Of a stretch of DNA of 14,563 nt, positions 13,890-14,563 are shown piece after piece. The stretch is from JADFRG01 sp036986135 (GTDB lineage Bacteria; Chloroflexota; Anaerolineae; Anaerolineales; E44-bin32). The position numbers were made by a program, and so were the translations under genes. Every line of letters begins with the position of its first letter. Positions within the stretch are counted from its first letter, which is position 1. Where the stretch lies: positions 1-14,563 of the forward strand of contig BTQZ01000054.1 in assembly GCA_036986135.1 (NCBI GenBank), given 5' to 3'. Under the pieces are notes generated by a model that saw only the letters and a list, made by a program, of their open reading frames with translations, was not told where the DNA came from and did not search any database.

Positions 13890-14372
13890 CTACCAGCGGG
13901 CCGCGGCGACGCCCGCAGGCAGTTGGAACGATTCGGCAAAATTCTCTTCGTCTCCACCCTGCGCGCGGTAGGCCTGTACCAGCGACTCCGGCGCAACGTA
14001 ATGAGTTGCGAAGTACTCAGTCGAATCCTTGAGCTCCGACATCAGGAGATCGGGCATTCCGAGATCTCGCCCGTGCTTGCTGGTGATCAAGGCACACAGG
14101 GTCTCTCTCGCCAGGGCAAAGCGCCGTTCCTCGGGGTCGAGATCCACGCGCACGAAGATGCTGCCACGCTGGCCTGGCGGACGAGCGAAAGTGGCGTCCC
14201 ACAGGTTCGAGTACATGTCTACCACTCCGAAGTCTTCCTGGTAGACCGCGGGAGGATGGTTAAGCACCTCCTCCACCGGAACCGGCGGCTCTGAGACCCC
14301 GCTGAAGTCCAGCAGGGCGCGTGCCGCGTTCTTCAGGAACCAGTGGCGCTCTTCGCGCGAGACAGGGATCAT
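13890..14372 (-). CDS. ImmA/IrrE-like (M78) protein lacking the HExxH motif
   Basis: A 160-residue protein whose layout resembles the ImmA/IrrE (DUF955) metallopeptidases: an N-terminal helix, a VEEVLNHPP segment, a central EERRFALARETLCALI (81-96), then STEYFATHYVAPESLV (117-132) and ENFAESFQLPAGVAAAR near the end. The last two parts match the family's EAN.FA..LLMP and lA..F.VS...v..R pattern. In active members the central helix reads LAHELGHLLL. Here the two His are Arg89 and Cys93 and only Glu90 remains, so zinc binding and proteolysis are not expected. It may act as a regulatory or binding protein. The ATG overlaps the stop of the upstream gene (ATGA), so the two are translationally coupled. 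Family assignment is by eye and moderately sure. Confidence 0.65.
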   Translation of the reverse strand: MIPVSREERHWFLKNAARALLDFSGVSEPPVPVEEVLNHPPAVYQEDFGVVDMYSNLWDATFARPPGQRGSIFVRVDLDPEERRFALARETLCALITSKHGRDLGMPDLLMSELKDSTEYFATHYVAPESLVQAYRAQGGDEENFAESFQLPAGVAAARW

Positions 14373-14563
14373 GCCACCTGCTCTTGGTCAGCCTGCGACC
14401 GCTCGTCTGGGAAGAGGCCTTCAACGGGCGACGGGAGCTCGATGCGAGGCGCCGGCATCTCGGCAGCCTTCACGAAGCGGTAGGAAATCACCGCGAACTC
14501 CGCCCAGGAGTCAGACTCGATGCCCTCGAGCTGTGCTCTCATGTCGGGCGTGAACTCGAGTTC
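14369..14563 (-). CDS. 3' fragment of an unknown gene coupled to the ImmA-like gene
   Basis: The frame is open from the right edge of the window to the TGA at 14371-14369, giving the last 64 residues of a protein that begins outside. An internal ATG at 14542 could also be a start. The sequence is acidic and Pro-rich near the end (EMPAPRIELPSPVEGLFPDE) and I recognise no domain. The four-base ATGA overlap with the next gene strongly supports that this frame is translated. In many ImmA loci the coupled upstream gene is an XRE-type HTH regulator, but nothing in these 64 residues shows an HTH. Confidence 0.65.
   Translation of the reverse strand, partial: ELEFTPDMRAQLEGIESDSWAEFAVISYRFVKAAEMPAPRIELPSPVEGLFPDERSQADQEQVA

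Overview
The window looks like bacterial chromosome from the phylum Chloroflexota, probably an uncultured Anaerolineae- or Dehalococcoidia-like lineage. Support comes from four things: a Thr/Pro-rich tail on a secreted beta-propeller protein, an IleRS of the large eukaryote-like type, an isoleucine T-box in a high-GC genome, and a tRNA gene with no encoded CCA. The phylum is an inference. No rRNA or other decisive marker is present.

Left part (1-2210, plus-strand genes, accessory character): a possible C-terminal fragment of an unknown gene; an unrecognised 107-residue protein; a small unrecognised protein translationally coupled (GTGA overlap) to a serine recombinase; and the recombinase itself. 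The recombinase keeps its catalytic domain but has lost its central domains and reading frame. Its C-terminal remnant runs up to, and in frame into, the 3' end of a minus-strand tRNA-Asp gene. This reads as the decayed end of an integrated element lying against tRNA-Asp.

Right part (2241-14563, all minus strand, mostly core genes). In transcription order: a 3' gene fragment; an ImmA/IrrE-like protein without its HExxH site; a strong bidirectional hairpin; a promoter; a PD40 beta-propeller exported protein (TTG start) followed one base later by an M23 peptidase lipoprotein; a hairpin; a metallo-beta-lactamase-fold hydrolase and an RNase HI-like protein. Then comes a clear promoter and T-box leader (Ile specifier AUC, UGGU bulge, terminator) controlling an alanyl-tRNA editing protein (AlaX) and isoleucyl-tRNA synthetase. 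lspA, an RluA-family pseudouridine synthase, a patch of degenerate 61-bp tandem repeats, low-specificity threonine aldolase and tRNA-Asp follow.

The point I would check first is the IleRS. Its class I signature reads GVHH instead of HxGH (first and third positions swapped), and its KMSKS loop reads AMHKS. From memory, the GXHH swap has been linked to mupirocin hyper-resistance in some IleRS2 enzymes. Here it sits in what appears to be the housekeeping, isoleucine-regulated ileS locus, co-transcribed with a trans-editing factor for mischarged tRNA-Ala.
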